Shown here: positions 1 through 7,590 of the stretch, one piece after another
Layout: every line of letters starts with the position of its first letter
How positions within the stretch are numbered: position 1 is the stretch's first letter
Assembly: GCF_014397005.1 (NCBI RefSeq)
Contig: NZ_JACGWS010000007.1
Location: 186,001-250,000, forward strand
DNA length: 64,000 nt
Direction of reading: 5' to 3'
Source of the DNA: Kordia aestuariivivens
Lineage (GTDB): Bacteria; Bacteroidota; Bacteroidia; Flavobacteriales; Flavobacteriaceae
Made by a program: the position numbers and the translations under genes
Notes under the pieces: generated by a model
What the model was told of the DNA's origin: nothing
The model's database searches: none
What the model saw: the letters and a program-made list of their open reading frames with translations, nothing else

Positions 1-232
1 CAAAATTATTAATACGCATAAAGGGCAAACATTTATAAATTACATTACACAACTCCGAATTGATTATGTATTGCACCAATTGAAAAATGATAAACTATTA
101 CGTTCGTATAGTATCAAAGCAATTGCAGAAGAATTAGGCTTTAAAAGTGAAGGTGTATTCTCAAGAGCATTTAAAAAACAAACTGGAATTTACCCTTCCT
201 TTTTTATCAAAAACCTAACCTCTGATTCATAA
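1..232 (+). CDS. TPR/AraC-type regulator, C-terminal fragment (cut by window edge)
   Basis: The last 76 residues of a transcriptional regulator enter from the left edge; the start is outside the window. The reading frame begins at base 2 and stops with TAA at 230-232. The visible part is the second half of an AraC-family (HTH_18) DNA-binding domain: SIKAIAEELGF, then FSRAFKKQTG and a final YPSFFIKN. It is very similar to the C-terminus of the complete regulator at 1087-2781, so it probably had the same layout (signal peptide, TPR repeats, membrane helix, HTH). Two small peptide genes follow in the same orientation, as after the second regulator. The family call is firm; the missing N-terminal layout is inferred from the paralogue. 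Confidence 0.85.
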   Translation, partial: KIINTHKGQTFINYITQLRIDYVLHQLKNDKLLRSYSIKAIAEELGFKSEGVFSRAFKKQTGIYPSFFIKNLTSDS

Positions 233-241
233 ATCTTAGGT
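224..241 (+). promoter_or_regulatory. Candidate operator upstream of peptide A1
   Basis: GATTCATAAATCTTAGGT overlaps the stop codon of the first regulator and ends 68 nt before the ATG of the peptide at 310. It resembles elements at 508-525, 2773-2790 and 3082-3099 upstream of the next three peptide genes. A role as binding site of the adjacent AraC-type regulator is inferred from recurrence and position only. Confidence 0.4.
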
Positions 242-309
242 GCCTTTTTTAGTGTCAACTCTATGCGTTTCCTATCTTCAACTCATTATTAACTTTAAAA
301 TTGAATTGT

Positions 310-483
310 ATGAAAAACAAAAAATCAATATCATTAAACTTAAGAAAAGCACGTATTGCCAACTTGAGTATGCTAAAAGCTGGAGCTCCTCCAGTTACGC
401 AGAAAGACTGTGAATCTACTCCTAAAGACTGTCCAACTACCATAACGCCCAGAACAGATAGTTTAGATAATTCAAGCGGATAA
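310..483 (+). CDS. Small lanthipeptide-type precursor (peptide A1)
   Basis: Encodes 57 residues starting MKNKKSISLNLRKARIANL, a leader of the kind seen in Bacteroidota class I lanthipeptide-type precursors (basic start, then a SLNL.K...I..L pattern). The putative core has Cys, Thr and Ser residues (KDCESTPKDCPTT) and ends in TDSLDNSSG. A double-glycine is lacking; KAGAP is the nearest thing. I chose the ATG at 310 over an upstream TTG at 301 because it puts the MKNKK leader at the N-terminus. It lies 77 nt after a regulator fragment and is paralogous to the peptide at 2852, which shares the DSL near its C-terminus. No modification enzyme is in the window, so whether the product is modified or exported is unknown. 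Confidence 0.65.
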   Translation: MKNKKSISLNLRKARIANLSMLKAGAPPVTQKDCESTPKDCPTTITPRTDSLDNSSG

Positions 484-507
484 AATAGTAAAAATGTAAA
501 CCCTGAG

Positions 508-525
508 ATTCATAAACTGAAGGTT
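508..525 (+). promoter_or_regulatory. Candidate operator upstream of peptide B1
   Basis: ATTCATAAACTGAAGGTT lies 67 nt upstream of the ATG at 593. It differs by few bases from GGTTTATAAACTGAAGGT at 2773-2790, which sits in the same relative place before peptide A2. Binding by the neighbouring regulator is inferred. Confidence 0.45.
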
Positions 526-592
526 GTCTTCTTTGTTTTGCAGGAAAAATCAAAATAATTTCATGCTATTATTAATCACAAAAATTATAGTA

Positions 593-778
593 ATGAAAAA
601 ATCAAATGTAAAATTAAGTTTAAACAAAAAACGCATTTCATTTCTGGAAACAACAGAAATTAGTGGAGGAATCACTGGAAAAGTATGTCTTTATACGAAC
701 AGACACTATCCAACGTGCTATGGAGTAAATTGCGTTACAGAAAATGATTGTACATCAGCGGTGATCGATTGTAGTTAA
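593..778 (+). CDS. Class I lanthipeptide-type precursor (peptide B1)
   Basis: Encodes 61 residues. The leader begins MKKSNVKLSLNKKRISFL and ends in ISGGITG, a double-glycine type cleavage site. The core contains five cysteines (VCLY, TCYG, NCVT, DCTS, IDCS) together with Ser and Thr, as expected for a lanthipeptide or disulfide-rich peptide. The ATG at 593 was chosen over upstream in-frame codons because the MKKSNVK start is shared with peptide B2 at 3173. The A/T-rich leader before the ATG (TATTATTAATC...AAAAATTATAG) also closely matches that of the orphan peptide at 13646. Leader-family recognition comes from memory of Bacteroidota precursor families; modification is unproven. Confidence 0.75.
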   Translation: MKKSNVKLSLNKKRISFLETTEISGGITGKVCLYTNRHYPTCYGVNCVTENDCTSAVIDCS

Positions 779-806
779 TCACTGAATTTTGATACTAAAT
801 TATTAC

Positions 807-845
807 AAAAACGCCTCATTCAAATAAAAATGAGGCGTTTTAATA
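807..845 (+). terminator. Intrinsic terminator after peptide B1
   Basis: A perfect stem, AAAACGCCTCATT paired with AATGAGGCGTTTT around an 8-nt loop, is followed by a short T/A tract. It closes the first regulator-peptide unit. Confidence 0.85.
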
Positions 846-1086
846 TATTAGATAAAGTACAAACCATTCAAATTTCAGAAATTTACGCCAAGTAGTATTT
901 AAAATTATAGCTACTATTTTAGTCGAATAGTATGTTTAAAAATTCCATTCTTCATGATTTGAGACTCCTAAATTATACTTTATGCATGTCACATTCGTTA
1001 TAAGAAAAACCATTTTCTTATATTGATATATCAGAAGTAGAAGCGTCTTGTTTATAGTACGTAACCCTTTTTAACTTAATCGTCAC
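846..1086. other. Intergenic region upstream of the second regulator
   Basis: With the terminator this makes a stretch of about 308 bases without a gene. I see one small hairpin (ATAAGAAAA/TTTTCTTAT, 1000-1021) and A/T-rich sequence presumably carrying the promoter of the regulator at 1087. No convincing TAnnTTTG element or small reading frame was found. Confidence 0.5.
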
Positions 1087-2781
1087 ATGAATTTTCGTAA
1101 CTGCATTGTATTTCTTAGTTGTTTGTTTTATTTCGGAACCATTTTTTCTCAAGATAAAGATTCGCTACAGAAATTATCTTACACTGAATTGAAAACACAG
1201 TACTTTTCCACAAAAAGCAACAATCCTGAATTAGCTATAAAATACGCTTCTGCAAGCCTGCAAAAAGCGATTCAAGAAAAGAATGAAAAAGAAGAAAATA
1301 TTGCGCGTTTACTGCTAGGCGATGCCGAAAATAATTTTGGAAACTATGAGGTTGCTTTGCAAGAAATTAACCAAACAATTGCCTATTCTAAAAAAGCAAA
1401 AAATAAAAATACACTTATATACGGCTATAAAGTAAAAGGTAGTATTTATCGCAATTTAGGAAAATACCAAAAAGCACTTGAATACTATTTAAAAGTAGAT
1501 TCTTTTGCAAAAGCGGAACAAAATTTATTACAGCAAATTAAATCGAACCACGATATAGGTTTAATTAAAGACGAAATGGGTTTGCATGCAGATGCCGCTG
1601 ATATATTTCTGGATAATTTAGAAAAAATTAAAACGCTTCCTTCTGAAAACAAAACGACCTATCTCAATATATATATTGCACTTGTAGCAACACACATCAA
1701 CTTAGATGTAAACAAAGCAACTGAATATAATGAAATTTTAAGAAAAACTTCCGAAGCTGAAAATAACAAAACAGGAATCAGTTATTACTATTTGTTTAAA
1801 GGTAAAATTGCTTGCGCTGAAAAGAACTATTTGGGCGCGCTTGAATCTTTTGAGAAAGCAGAAAAGTTGCTATCTGAATTGAAAAATGATCGCAATTTAT
1901 TCATTGTATATCGCTTTCAAGGAAAGTGTTTTTATGAATTACAATACTATCAAAAAGCAATACAAGTATTAGAAAAAGCTAAAACGCTTGAAGTTCAATA
2001 TCAATTCAACCACTTAGAGCGTTTTGAAATAGTTTTACTATTAGCCCAAAGTTATGAAGCCATAAAAGCAGATCATACTGCGCGTGAAAATTATAAAATG
2101 GCGCAGACAATCATGCAAGAAAACAATGTAGTATTGAATGCCGTGACAACAAGGCTTGAAACAAAATTTGATCTAGATTATTTAAAAAGAAAAATTATTG
2201 AGCTCGAAGAACTATCAAAAAAGAGACAATTTTACAATCAAATATTAATCTACTTAGGAATCCTATTAACAATCATTTTAGTACTATTTCTATTTAGGTA
2301 TCGTAGGCTTAAAACAAAAAACAAAGAAAAATTCAATAAGCTCCTGAATTATATTGAAGAACTTGAAGCGAATAGTCAGCAAAAAAAATCAACTACAAAA
2401 CAGCAAACTGAGAGAAAAATATCTGACGAAAAAGCAGCCAGTATATTAAAAGCTTTAAAGAAATTTGAAACAAAACACGGATATCTTGACTCGAAAACTA
2501 GTTTGACATCTGTTGCAAAAAAGTTAAATACCAATACATCGTATTTATCAAAAATAATCAACACCTATAAAGAGCAATCTTTCAAGAGTTACATTACGAC
2601 TCTCAGAATTAATTATGCGTTACAGAAATTGAAAAACGACAAGATTTTTTGTTCATACAGCATCAAAGCAATTGCTTTAGAATTGGGCTTTAAGAGTGAA
2701 GGATCATTCTCAAGAGCTTTCAAAGAACACACCGGAATTTACCCTTCATATTTTATTAAAAACATAACCCTTGGTTTATAA
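1087..2781 (+). CDS. Membrane TPR/AraC-family transcriptional regulator
   Basis: Encodes 564 residues. Layout: an N-terminal signal peptide (about 1-21, ending FGTIFSQ), TPR repeats over roughly 30-360 (for example YRNLGKYQKALEYYLKV), one hydrophobic membrane helix near 382-402, a basic and coiled stretch, then an AraC-type HTH domain from about 470 (SIKAIALELGF, FSRAFKEHTG, YPSYFIKN). This predicts a periplasmic TPR sensor joined through the membrane to a cytoplasmic DNA-binding domain. The stop codon is inside a candidate operator (2773-2790), and two small peptide genes follow in the same direction. It is the tandem paralogue of the regulator cut at the window start. The domain calls are firm; the ligand, possibly the adjacent peptides, is inferred. 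Confidence 0.88.
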   Translation: MNFRNCIVFLSCLFYFGTIFSQDKDSLQKLSYTELKTQYFSTKSNNPELAIKYASASLQKAIQEKNEKEENIARLLLGDAENNFGNYEVALQEINQTIAYSKKAKNKNTLIYGYKVKGSIYRNLGKYQKALEYYLKVDSFAKAEQNLLQQIKSNHDIGLIKDEMGLHADAADIFLDNLEKIKTLPSENKTTYLNIYIALVATHINLDVNKATEYNEILRKTSEAENNKTGISYYYLFKGKIACAEKNYLGALESFEKAEKLLSELKNDRNLFIVYRFQGKCFYELQYYQKAIQVLEKAKTLEVQYQFNHLERFEIVLLLAQSYEAIKADHTARENYKMAQTIMQENNVVLNAVTTRLETKFDLDYLKRKIIELEELSKKRQFYNQILIYLGILLTIILVLFLFRYRRLKTKNKEKFNKLLNYIEELEANSQQKKSTTKQQTERKISDEKAASILKALKKFETKHGYLDSKTSLTSVAKKLNTNTSYLSKIINTYKEQSFKSYITTLRINYALQKLKNDKIFCSYSIKAIALELGFKSEGSFSRAFKEHTGIYPSYFIKNITLGL

Positions 2782-2790
2782 ACTGAAGGT
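2773..2790 (+). promoter_or_regulatory. Candidate operator / left arm of an 18-bp inverted repeat
   Basis: GGTTTATAAACTGAAGGT ends 61 nt upstream of the ATG at 2852 and contains the stop codon of the regulator. Its exact reverse complement is at 3082-3099, so the pair brackets the peptide A2 gene. The core GTTTATAAAC is itself palindromic. It may be an operator, an inversion site or both; the operator reading is favoured because similar sites sit before other peptide genes. Confidence 0.5.
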
Positions 2791-2851
2791 TCAAATTTTA
2801 TGATATTCAATCATTATTAAATATGTTGCAATCTAACATTAAAATTATAAT

Positions 2852-3079
2852 ATGAAAAAAAGATCGATTACCTTAGGTCTAAAAAAAGTACGTGTTGCAG
2901 ATTTATCCAATATTTTCGGAAGCGGAGACGTTACAAACATTGAAAGTCAATGTGCAAATATGCCCTGCGCTAACCATAATACGGAAGCAAACACATGTGA
3001 TCCTGACAAGTCTTGCGACGGTTGTAGTACCTCACAATCAGATTCATTATCGGAAGGCGGAACTCTCATTAGTTGTTAA
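2852..3079 (+). CDS. Small lanthipeptide-type precursor (peptide A2)
   Basis: Encodes 75 residues beginning MKKRSITLGLKKVRVADL, a leader like that of peptide A1. The C-terminal part has six cysteines (SQCANMPCANH, TCDPDKSCDGC, final ISC) and many Ser, Thr and Asp residues. There is no GG at the usual leader end (FGSGDV instead); a GG occurs late, in SEGGTL. The shared DSL segment near the end links it to peptide A1, so the A type is a distinct paralogue family from the B type. It follows the regulator by 70 nt and is bracketed by an 18-bp perfect inverted repeat. Function unknown: signal, toxin or modified peptide are all possible. Confidence 0.65.
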   Translation: MKKRSITLGLKKVRVADLSNIFGSGDVTNIESQCANMPCANHNTEANTCDPDKSCDGCSTSQSDSLSEGGTLISC

Positions 3080-3081
3080 GC

Positions 3082-3099
3082 ACCTTCAGTTTATAAACC
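3082..3099 (-). promoter_or_regulatory. Candidate operator upstream of peptide B2 / right arm of inverted repeat
   Basis: ACCTTCAGTTTATAAACC is the exact reverse complement of 2773-2790 and ends 73 nt upstream of the ATG at 3173. Its distance to the start fits the other peptide genes even though its orientation is flipped. Confidence 0.5.
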
Positions 3100-3172
3100 G
3101 ACGATGGGAACATTTGTACAGAGAAAAATTCCACTCTAATTTCATGTCATTATTAATTTTAAAAATCATAAC

Positions 3173-3376
3173 ATGAAAAAATCAAATGTAAAATTGAACT
3201 TAAACAAAAGAAGTGTTTCTAACTTAAAAACAGATGCGCTTAAAGGTGGAGTTACTGGTACTACTTGTGAATTTACAAATAAGTACTACAGAACATGTTA
3301 CGCAACTTGCGATACTTTTGCAATAGACTGTATTGGATCTGTTTTTATTTGTCCACCAACAGTGGTAACATGTTAA
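3173..3376 (+). CDS. Class I lanthipeptide-type precursor (peptide B2)
   Basis: Encodes 67 residues. The leader MKKSNVKLNLNKRSVSNL leads to a LKGGVTG double-glycine site, and the core carries six cysteines (TTCEFT, RTCYATCDT, DCIGS, FICPP, VTC). It is the clear paralogue of peptide B1 (GG[IV]TG, then a C.[LF]TN..Y..CY pattern) and is preceded by the same A/T-rich leader. It ends the second regulator-peptide unit. No processing enzymes are nearby, so if it is modified or exported this must be done by enzymes encoded elsewhere. Confidence 0.75.
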   Translation: MKKSNVKLNLNKRSVSNLKTDALKGGVTGTTCEFTNKYYRTCYATCDTFAIDCIGSVFICPPTVVTC

Positions 3377-3409
3377 AAAACAATTAGTAACTCAATTACT
3401 ATTATGTAG

Positions 3410-3445
3410 AGCGAAGCATTTTTTATGAAAGTGCTTCGCTTTTAA
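3410..3445 (+). terminator. Terminator after peptide B2
   Basis: AGCGAAGCA pairs with TGCTTCGCT over a 13-nt loop and is followed by TTTT. It lies between this peptide gene and the converging gene at 3442. Confidence 0.75.
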
Positions 3446-4197
3446 AATCCTGTCACCAACAAACCACGTGCGCCGCGCATCCCACATTTTTGATAGGTAT
3501 GATAAGCTTTTGCGGCACGTTCTCTAATTTCCGCATCCGATTCGTTTAAAATCCAGCCATCAATTGCCCATTTTAAGGTGTATGCTTCTGGCGACATTAA
3601 TCCTGTAGACCAAACCAACGGATTTGCGCCTGTTCTCTTTAAATACGATTTAAAATAATCTTTACTAATGCAGGCCAATATAATTGCGTCACGTTTCTTT
3701 TTATCTTTTGGAGAAAGTTTGATATCTAAACTAAACTCCATCAAACCATCATGACCAATATATGCGACTAAATCAGAAGCGCCACCAAAACTCAACTTTT
3801 GATCGTTCACGGTAATTTCTGTTGGATTTGCGCCGCTGCTAGCTTGTAAAAAATCGATGGTGGTTTGTTCAATATACTTTCCATCGTACGCATCAGCGAG
3901 CAAATATGTATTCGTTGTTTTATGTTTGAAGACAATACGTTCTAAAATTTTCGGATTGTTTGAAGGAATCGTTTTAATAAATGTCCAATCTTTACTTCGC
4001 TTAAAATAGGTTTTCATACCATACAACGCGCCCCAATATAAATTTGTTCGCGCATTTTGACCGTTCCCTAATGTTTTCGGCACAGGAACAATTCCTTGAT
4101 TCACGTTATCACACAACGCGACGAATACGTGAATTTTTTTCTGACTAAAAACGGAAAAGCTGATACTTATAAACAACACAAATAGAAGATATCTCAT
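3442..4197 (-). CDS. Secreted protein of unknown function, possibly caspase-fold
   Basis: Encodes 251 residues with a typical signal peptide (MRYLLFVLFISISFSVFSQ). I do not recognise the family with certainty. The mature part has alternating hydrophobic strands and two suggestive motifs: YIGHDGLM (His149) and, 27 residues later, ILACISKDY (Cys176). A hydrophobic strand followed by H-x-G or HG, and another ending in [AD]C.S, is the pattern of clan CD (caspase/gingipain-like) cysteine peptidases, although the spacing is shorter than usual. It stands alone, convergent with the peptide B2 gene and divergent from the M3 peptidase gene. The fold suggestion is an inference from motif shape only. Confidence 0.6.
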   Translation of the reverse strand: MRYLLFVLFISISFSVFSQKKIHVFVALCDNVNQGIVPVPKTLGNGQNARTNLYWGALYGMKTYFKRSKDWTFIKTIPSNNPKILERIVFKHKTTNTYLLADAYDGKYIEQTTIDFLQASSGANPTEITVNDQKLSFGGASDLVAYIGHDGLMEFSLDIKLSPKDKKKRDAIILACISKDYFKSYLKRTGANPLVWSTGLMSPEAYTLKWAIDGWILNESDAEIRERAAKAYHTYQKCGMRGARGLLVTGF

Positions 4198-4309
4198 AGT
4201 TCACAATAGAATGAATAGTTATAACGCAATAAAAGAGTTTGGTAGTATCGAACGTTAAAGTTTTAAACGAAATTTAAAAAAACAGTATCTTGTTGTTCTA
4301 ATTAATCAC

Positions 4310-4385
4310 ATCATGAAATGAGCATAGTTAAAAATTTCAATACTAACTGATATTATTAATATGCGAATTCCATCTGACCAATTAA
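4310..4385 (+). promoter_or_regulatory. Conserved leader element before the M3 peptidase gene
   Basis: ATCATGAAATGAG (4310-4322) and CGAATTCCATCTGACCAATT (4364-4383) recur before the M16-type gene at 9672 with almost the same spacing. In both cases the first block begins exactly 93 nt before the ATG. ATGAAATGA would be a two-codon start-stop frame. Function unknown. Confidence 0.5.
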
Positions 4386-4402
4386 CAAAATAAAAACAAC
4401 AG

Positions 4403-6535
4403 ATGAAACGTACCTCAATAGCCATTATGTGTAGTATTTTGCTCTTTGCTTCCTGTAAAGAGGCTACACCCGAAAAAAAATCAGACACATCTATGACCGA
4501 CAATCCATTATTGACGGAATGGGATACACCTTTTGGAGTACCGCCATTCGATAAAATAAAAAGCACTGATTACTTACCCGCTTTTAAAGTTGCACTTGAA
4601 GAAAATCAAAAAGAAATCAAGGAAATTACCGAAAATACAGCGGCAGCAACATTCCAAAACACTATTGAAGCTTTGGAGTTTAGTGGAAAAAATCTAAACA
4701 GATTGCAACGTGTATTTTATGCTGTAAATGGTGCAAACACCGACAGTATTCTAAAAATAGCGGCAAAAGAAATCACGCCGGCTATTGCAACGCACAATGA
4801 CAATATCAACTTAAATCCAGCATTATTCAAACGTATCAAAGCTGTATACGATCAAAAAGACAAACTAAATCTTTCTCCTGAAGAACTACGTTTATTAGAA
4901 GAAACACACAAACGTTTTGTCCGTTCAGGAATCAATTTACAAGGAAAAGCACAAGATCGCTTGCGCGAAATCAATACGCGATTGGCAAAACTAGGTGGCG
5001 ATTTTGGTGAAAACCTACTCGATGAAACCAATGCATTTGAATATCACACAAAAGACAAAAAAGACTTAGGAAACCTTCCTGAAAGTTTAGTGGCTCTGGC
5101 TGCTGCCGAAGCAAAAAATAGAGGTCACAAAGATGGTTGGTCATTTACATTACAACGCCCAAGCATCAATCCGTTTTTGCAATCGTCTCCAAACCGAGAA
5201 GCGCGTAAAATATTATTTGACGGTTATGCAATGCGCGCCAATAATGACAATGAAAGCGATAACAAAGCTATTTTAAGTGAAATGGCAGCATTGCGTTTAG
5301 AAAAAGCAAAGCTCTTAGGATACGATTCGCATGCAGCATATATTCTTTCAAATAATATGGCAGAAACGCCAGAAGCTGTATTTGGCTTTATGGAAAAATT
5401 ATGGCCTTCTGCATTAGCAATGGCTAAATCAGAACGTGATGCATTGGCTAAAAAGATGAAAAGTGAAGGTGTAACGGGAACTTTTGCTGGAAGCGATTGG
5501 AGACATTACGTTGAAAAAGTTAGAAAAGAACGTTACAACTTCGATGAAGAACAAACACGTCCATATTTTGAATTCACTGCCGTAAGAGACGGTGTTTTTG
5601 TATTAGCTGGAGAATTATTCGGGTTAACATTTAAAGAACTAACAAACGTTCCAAAGTGGCATGAAGATCAACAAGTATTTGAAGTATTAGAAAAAGACGG
5701 AACGCACTTAGGAATTATTTACATGGATTTCTTTGCGCGCGAAAGCAAACGTGGTGGCGCTTGGATGAATGCCTTGCGTAGTCAAATGAACGTAAACGGA
5801 ATGGTAACTCCAATTGTAACGAATAATTTTAATTATCCTGCTCCTTCCGGAGATTCGCCATCGCTATTATCCTTTACAGAAGCAGAAACTTTATTTCACG
5901 AGTTTGGACATGCACTACACGGATTATTCTCTAATGTAAAATACGAATCGTTATCGGGAACGAATGTACCAAGGGACTTTGTAGAATTTCCTTCACAAGT
6001 AATGGAAAACTGGATGAGTGAACCACAAGTATTGCGTTTGTTCGCGAAGCATTACAAAACTGGTGAAGTAATTCCAGATAGTATGATTAAAAAAATGAAA
6101 GATGCAAATTCTTTCAATGGCGGATTTGCTACGGTAGAATATATGGCGGCAGCGTATTTAGATATGGCTTGGCATGCAAAAACAGAAAACATTCCAACGG
6201 ACGCAAATGCTTTTGAAAAAGAAGCAATGGAAAAATTAGGCTTAATTGACGAAATTATTCCTCGTTATAGAAACACCTATTTTGGACATATCTTCTCAGG
6301 TGCTACAGGATATTCTTCTGGATATTATAGTTACTTATGGTCAGAAGTATTGGATGCAGATGCTTTTCAAGCGTTCAAAGACACAGGCAACATATTTGAT
6401 CCAGAAACTGCAAAACGATACCGCAAAATGTTGAGTATGGGCGGTTCGCAACCAGGCATGGAATTGTACAAAGGATTCCGTGGTTCGGAACCTGAAATTG
6501 GTCCATTATTAAAGAAAAAAGGGTTTGTTGAATAA
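4403..6535 (+). CDS. dcp: M3 family metallopeptidase (peptidyl-dipeptidase Dcp-like lipoprotein)
   Basis: Encodes 710 residues. An N-terminal lipoprotein signal (LLFASC, Cys at about 17) anchors it to a membrane, unlike the cytoplasmic enterobacterial enzyme. The zinc site HEFGH is at 499-503 and Glu528 (FVEFPSQ) falls 29 residues after the first His, as in thimet-type oligopeptidases. The long helical N-terminal region and the C-terminal GYSSGYYSYLWSEV segment are typical of the Dcp/OpdA family, and the length matches it. It removes C-terminal dipeptides from short peptides in known homologues. It is monocistronic and ends in a bidirectional terminator. Assignment to Dcp rather than oligopeptidase A is likely but not certain. 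Confidence 0.92.
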   Translation: MKRTSIAIMCSILLFASCKEATPEKKSDTSMTDNPLLTEWDTPFGVPPFDKIKSTDYLPAFKVALEENQKEIKEITENTAAATFQNTIEALEFSGKNLNRLQRVFYAVNGANTDSILKIAAKEITPAIATHNDNINLNPALFKRIKAVYDQKDKLNLSPEELRLLEETHKRFVRSGINLQGKAQDRLREINTRLAKLGGDFGENLLDETNAFEYHTKDKKDLGNLPESLVALAAAEAKNRGHKDGWSFTLQRPSINPFLQSSPNREARKILFDGYAMRANNDNESDNKAILSEMAALRLEKAKLLGYDSHAAYILSNNMAETPEAVFGFMEKLWPSALAMAKSERDALAKKMKSEGVTGTFAGSDWRHYVEKVRKERYNFDEEQTRPYFEFTAVRDGVFVLAGELFGLTFKELTNVPKWHEDQQVFEVLEKDGTHLGIIYMDFFARESKRGGAWMNALRSQMNVNGMVTPIVTNNFNYPAPSGDSPSLLSFTEAETLFHEFGHALHGLFSNVKYESLSGTNVPRDFVEFPSQVMENWMSEPQVLRLFAKHYKTGEVIPDSMIKKMKDANSFNGGFATVEYMAAAYLDMAWHAKTENIPTDANAFEKEAMEKLGLIDEIIPRYRNTYFGHIFSGATGYSSGYYSYLWSEVLDADAFQAFKDTGNIFDPETAKRYRKMLSMGGSQPGMELYKGFRGSEPEIGPLLKKKGFVE

Positions 6536-6555
6536 CAAATTCGTTCCACAAAAAA

Positions 6556-6588
6556 AGCCTGAACAATTAAATGTTCAGGCTTTTTTTA
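6556..6588. terminator. Bidirectional terminator
   Basis: AGCCTGAAC pairs with GTTCAGGCT around an 8-nt loop; a run of A precedes and a run of T follows, so it can serve both the M3 peptidase gene and the converging rpmA. Confidence 0.9.
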
Positions 6589-6605
6589 TACTATTAAATC
6601 TTAAA

Positions 6606-6866
6606 TTATGCTTCGAAAGGTTCGATTGAAATATAAGATCTGTTGTTAGCTTTCTTTGTGAATTTCACAAGACCGTCTACTTTTGCATGTAATGTATGGT
6701 CTTTCCCCATATATACATTTTCTCCTGGATTGTGAGTAGTACCTCTTTGTCTAACGATGATATTACCAGCAATAGCTGCTTGTCCACCAAAAATCTTAAC
6801 ACCTAAGCGTTTTGATTCTGATTCTCTACCGTTTTTCGAACTACCAACTCCTTTTTTGTGAGCCAT
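6606..6866 (-). CDS. rpmA: 50S ribosomal protein L27
   Basis: Encodes 86 residues starting [16 protein letters not shown], the standard L27 N-terminus, which reaches toward the peptidyl-transferase centre; [11 protein letters not shown] and [13 protein letters not shown] are also diagnostic. The length is normal, and no Firmicutes-type cleavable N-terminal extension is present. It is the second gene of an rplU-rpmA operon, 42 nt after rplU. Confidence 0.98.
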   Translation of the reverse strand: MAHKKGVGSSKNGRESESKRLGVKIFGGQAAIAGNIIVRQRGTTHNPGENVYMGKDHTLHAKVDGLVKFTKKANNRSYISIEPFEA

Positions 6867-6908
6867 ATTAGTAAGGTTTTATTTTGTTATACTTAAGTAA
6901 TAATGCAA

Positions 6909-7550
6909 TTACGCTTTACCACCATCTAATTCATCTTGCCATTTCTTTAATTCATCCCACTTACCATCAGCAGCTAATTGTGCTTGTGCTGGCCAAGTAT
7001 CAGTAACGTGCTTTCCACGTACACCTGAAATGATTTCAGAAATTTTTGCTGGTTCTGCTTTTGCTAATTCTGCAAAAGTTGAAATTCCTGCTTCAACTAA
7101 AGTTGATGCGATTTTAGGACCAATACCTTCAATCTTTTTTAAGTCATCTCCTTTAGAAGCTGTTACTTCTTTTTTAGCTGCAGGTTTTGCAACTTCTTTT
7201 TTAGCTTCTTCTTTCTTTGGAGCTGCTTTTTTAGTTCCAGAAGCTAGAATGTTTTCAACAACAATTTCTGTTAAAGACTGACGGTGACCATTTTTAACAC
7301 GGTAACCTTTACGTCTTTTCTTCTTGAAAACAATTACTTTATCACCTTTAAGGTGCTTTAAAACTTTGGCTTCTACTGAAGCTCCAGTTATAGCTGGGGC
7401 GCCTACAGTAACTTGTCCGTTGTCGTCTAATAAAAGAACATTGTCGAAAGTAACTTTCTCTCCTTCTTCTACTGCCAAACGATGAACAAATACTTTTTGG
7501 TCTTTCGCAACTTTAAATTGCTGCCCTGCCATCTCTACAATTGCATACAT
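6909..7550 (-). CDS. rplU: 50S ribosomal protein L21 with C-terminal helix-hairpin-helix extension
   Basis: Encodes 213 residues, twice the usual L21 length. Residues 1 to about 103 are a normal L21 (MYAIVEMAGQQFKV to the KKRRKGYRVKNGHRQ segment). A Lys/Ala-rich linker follows (about 105-130), then a helix-hairpin-helix type domain (about 135-213: LKKIEGIGPKIASTLVEAGI, then FAELAKAEPAKI). Such L21 extensions are known from Bacteroidota. Their role is unclear; HhH units usually bind nucleic acid. A strong promoter lies upstream at 7591-7621 and rpmA follows in the operon. Confidence 0.96.
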   Translation of the reverse strand: MYAIVEMAGQQFKVAKDQKVFVHRLAVEEGEKVTFDNVLLLDDNGQVTVGAPAITGASVEAKVLKHLKGDKVIVFKKKRRKGYRVKNGHRQSLTEIVVENILASGTKKAAPKKEEAKKEVAKPAAKKEVTASKGDDLKKIEGIGPKIASTLVEAGISTFAELAKAEPAKISEIISGVRGKHVTDTWPAQAQLAADGKWDELKKWQDELDGGKA

Positions 7551-7590
7551 AGCGTATTCGTTTAATTAATTAATTTATCCAAAATGGACG

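Noticed and set aside
2892-3176. Second, overlapping reading frame across the peptide A2 gene
   Set aside because: It is out of frame with peptide A2, whose leader and Cys pattern are shared with A1; a shadow frame.
1-3376. A full lanthipeptide biosynthesis cluster
   Set aside because: No LanB, LanC, LanM, LanT or protease gene is adjacent; the peptides may be modified by enzymes elsewhere or not at all.
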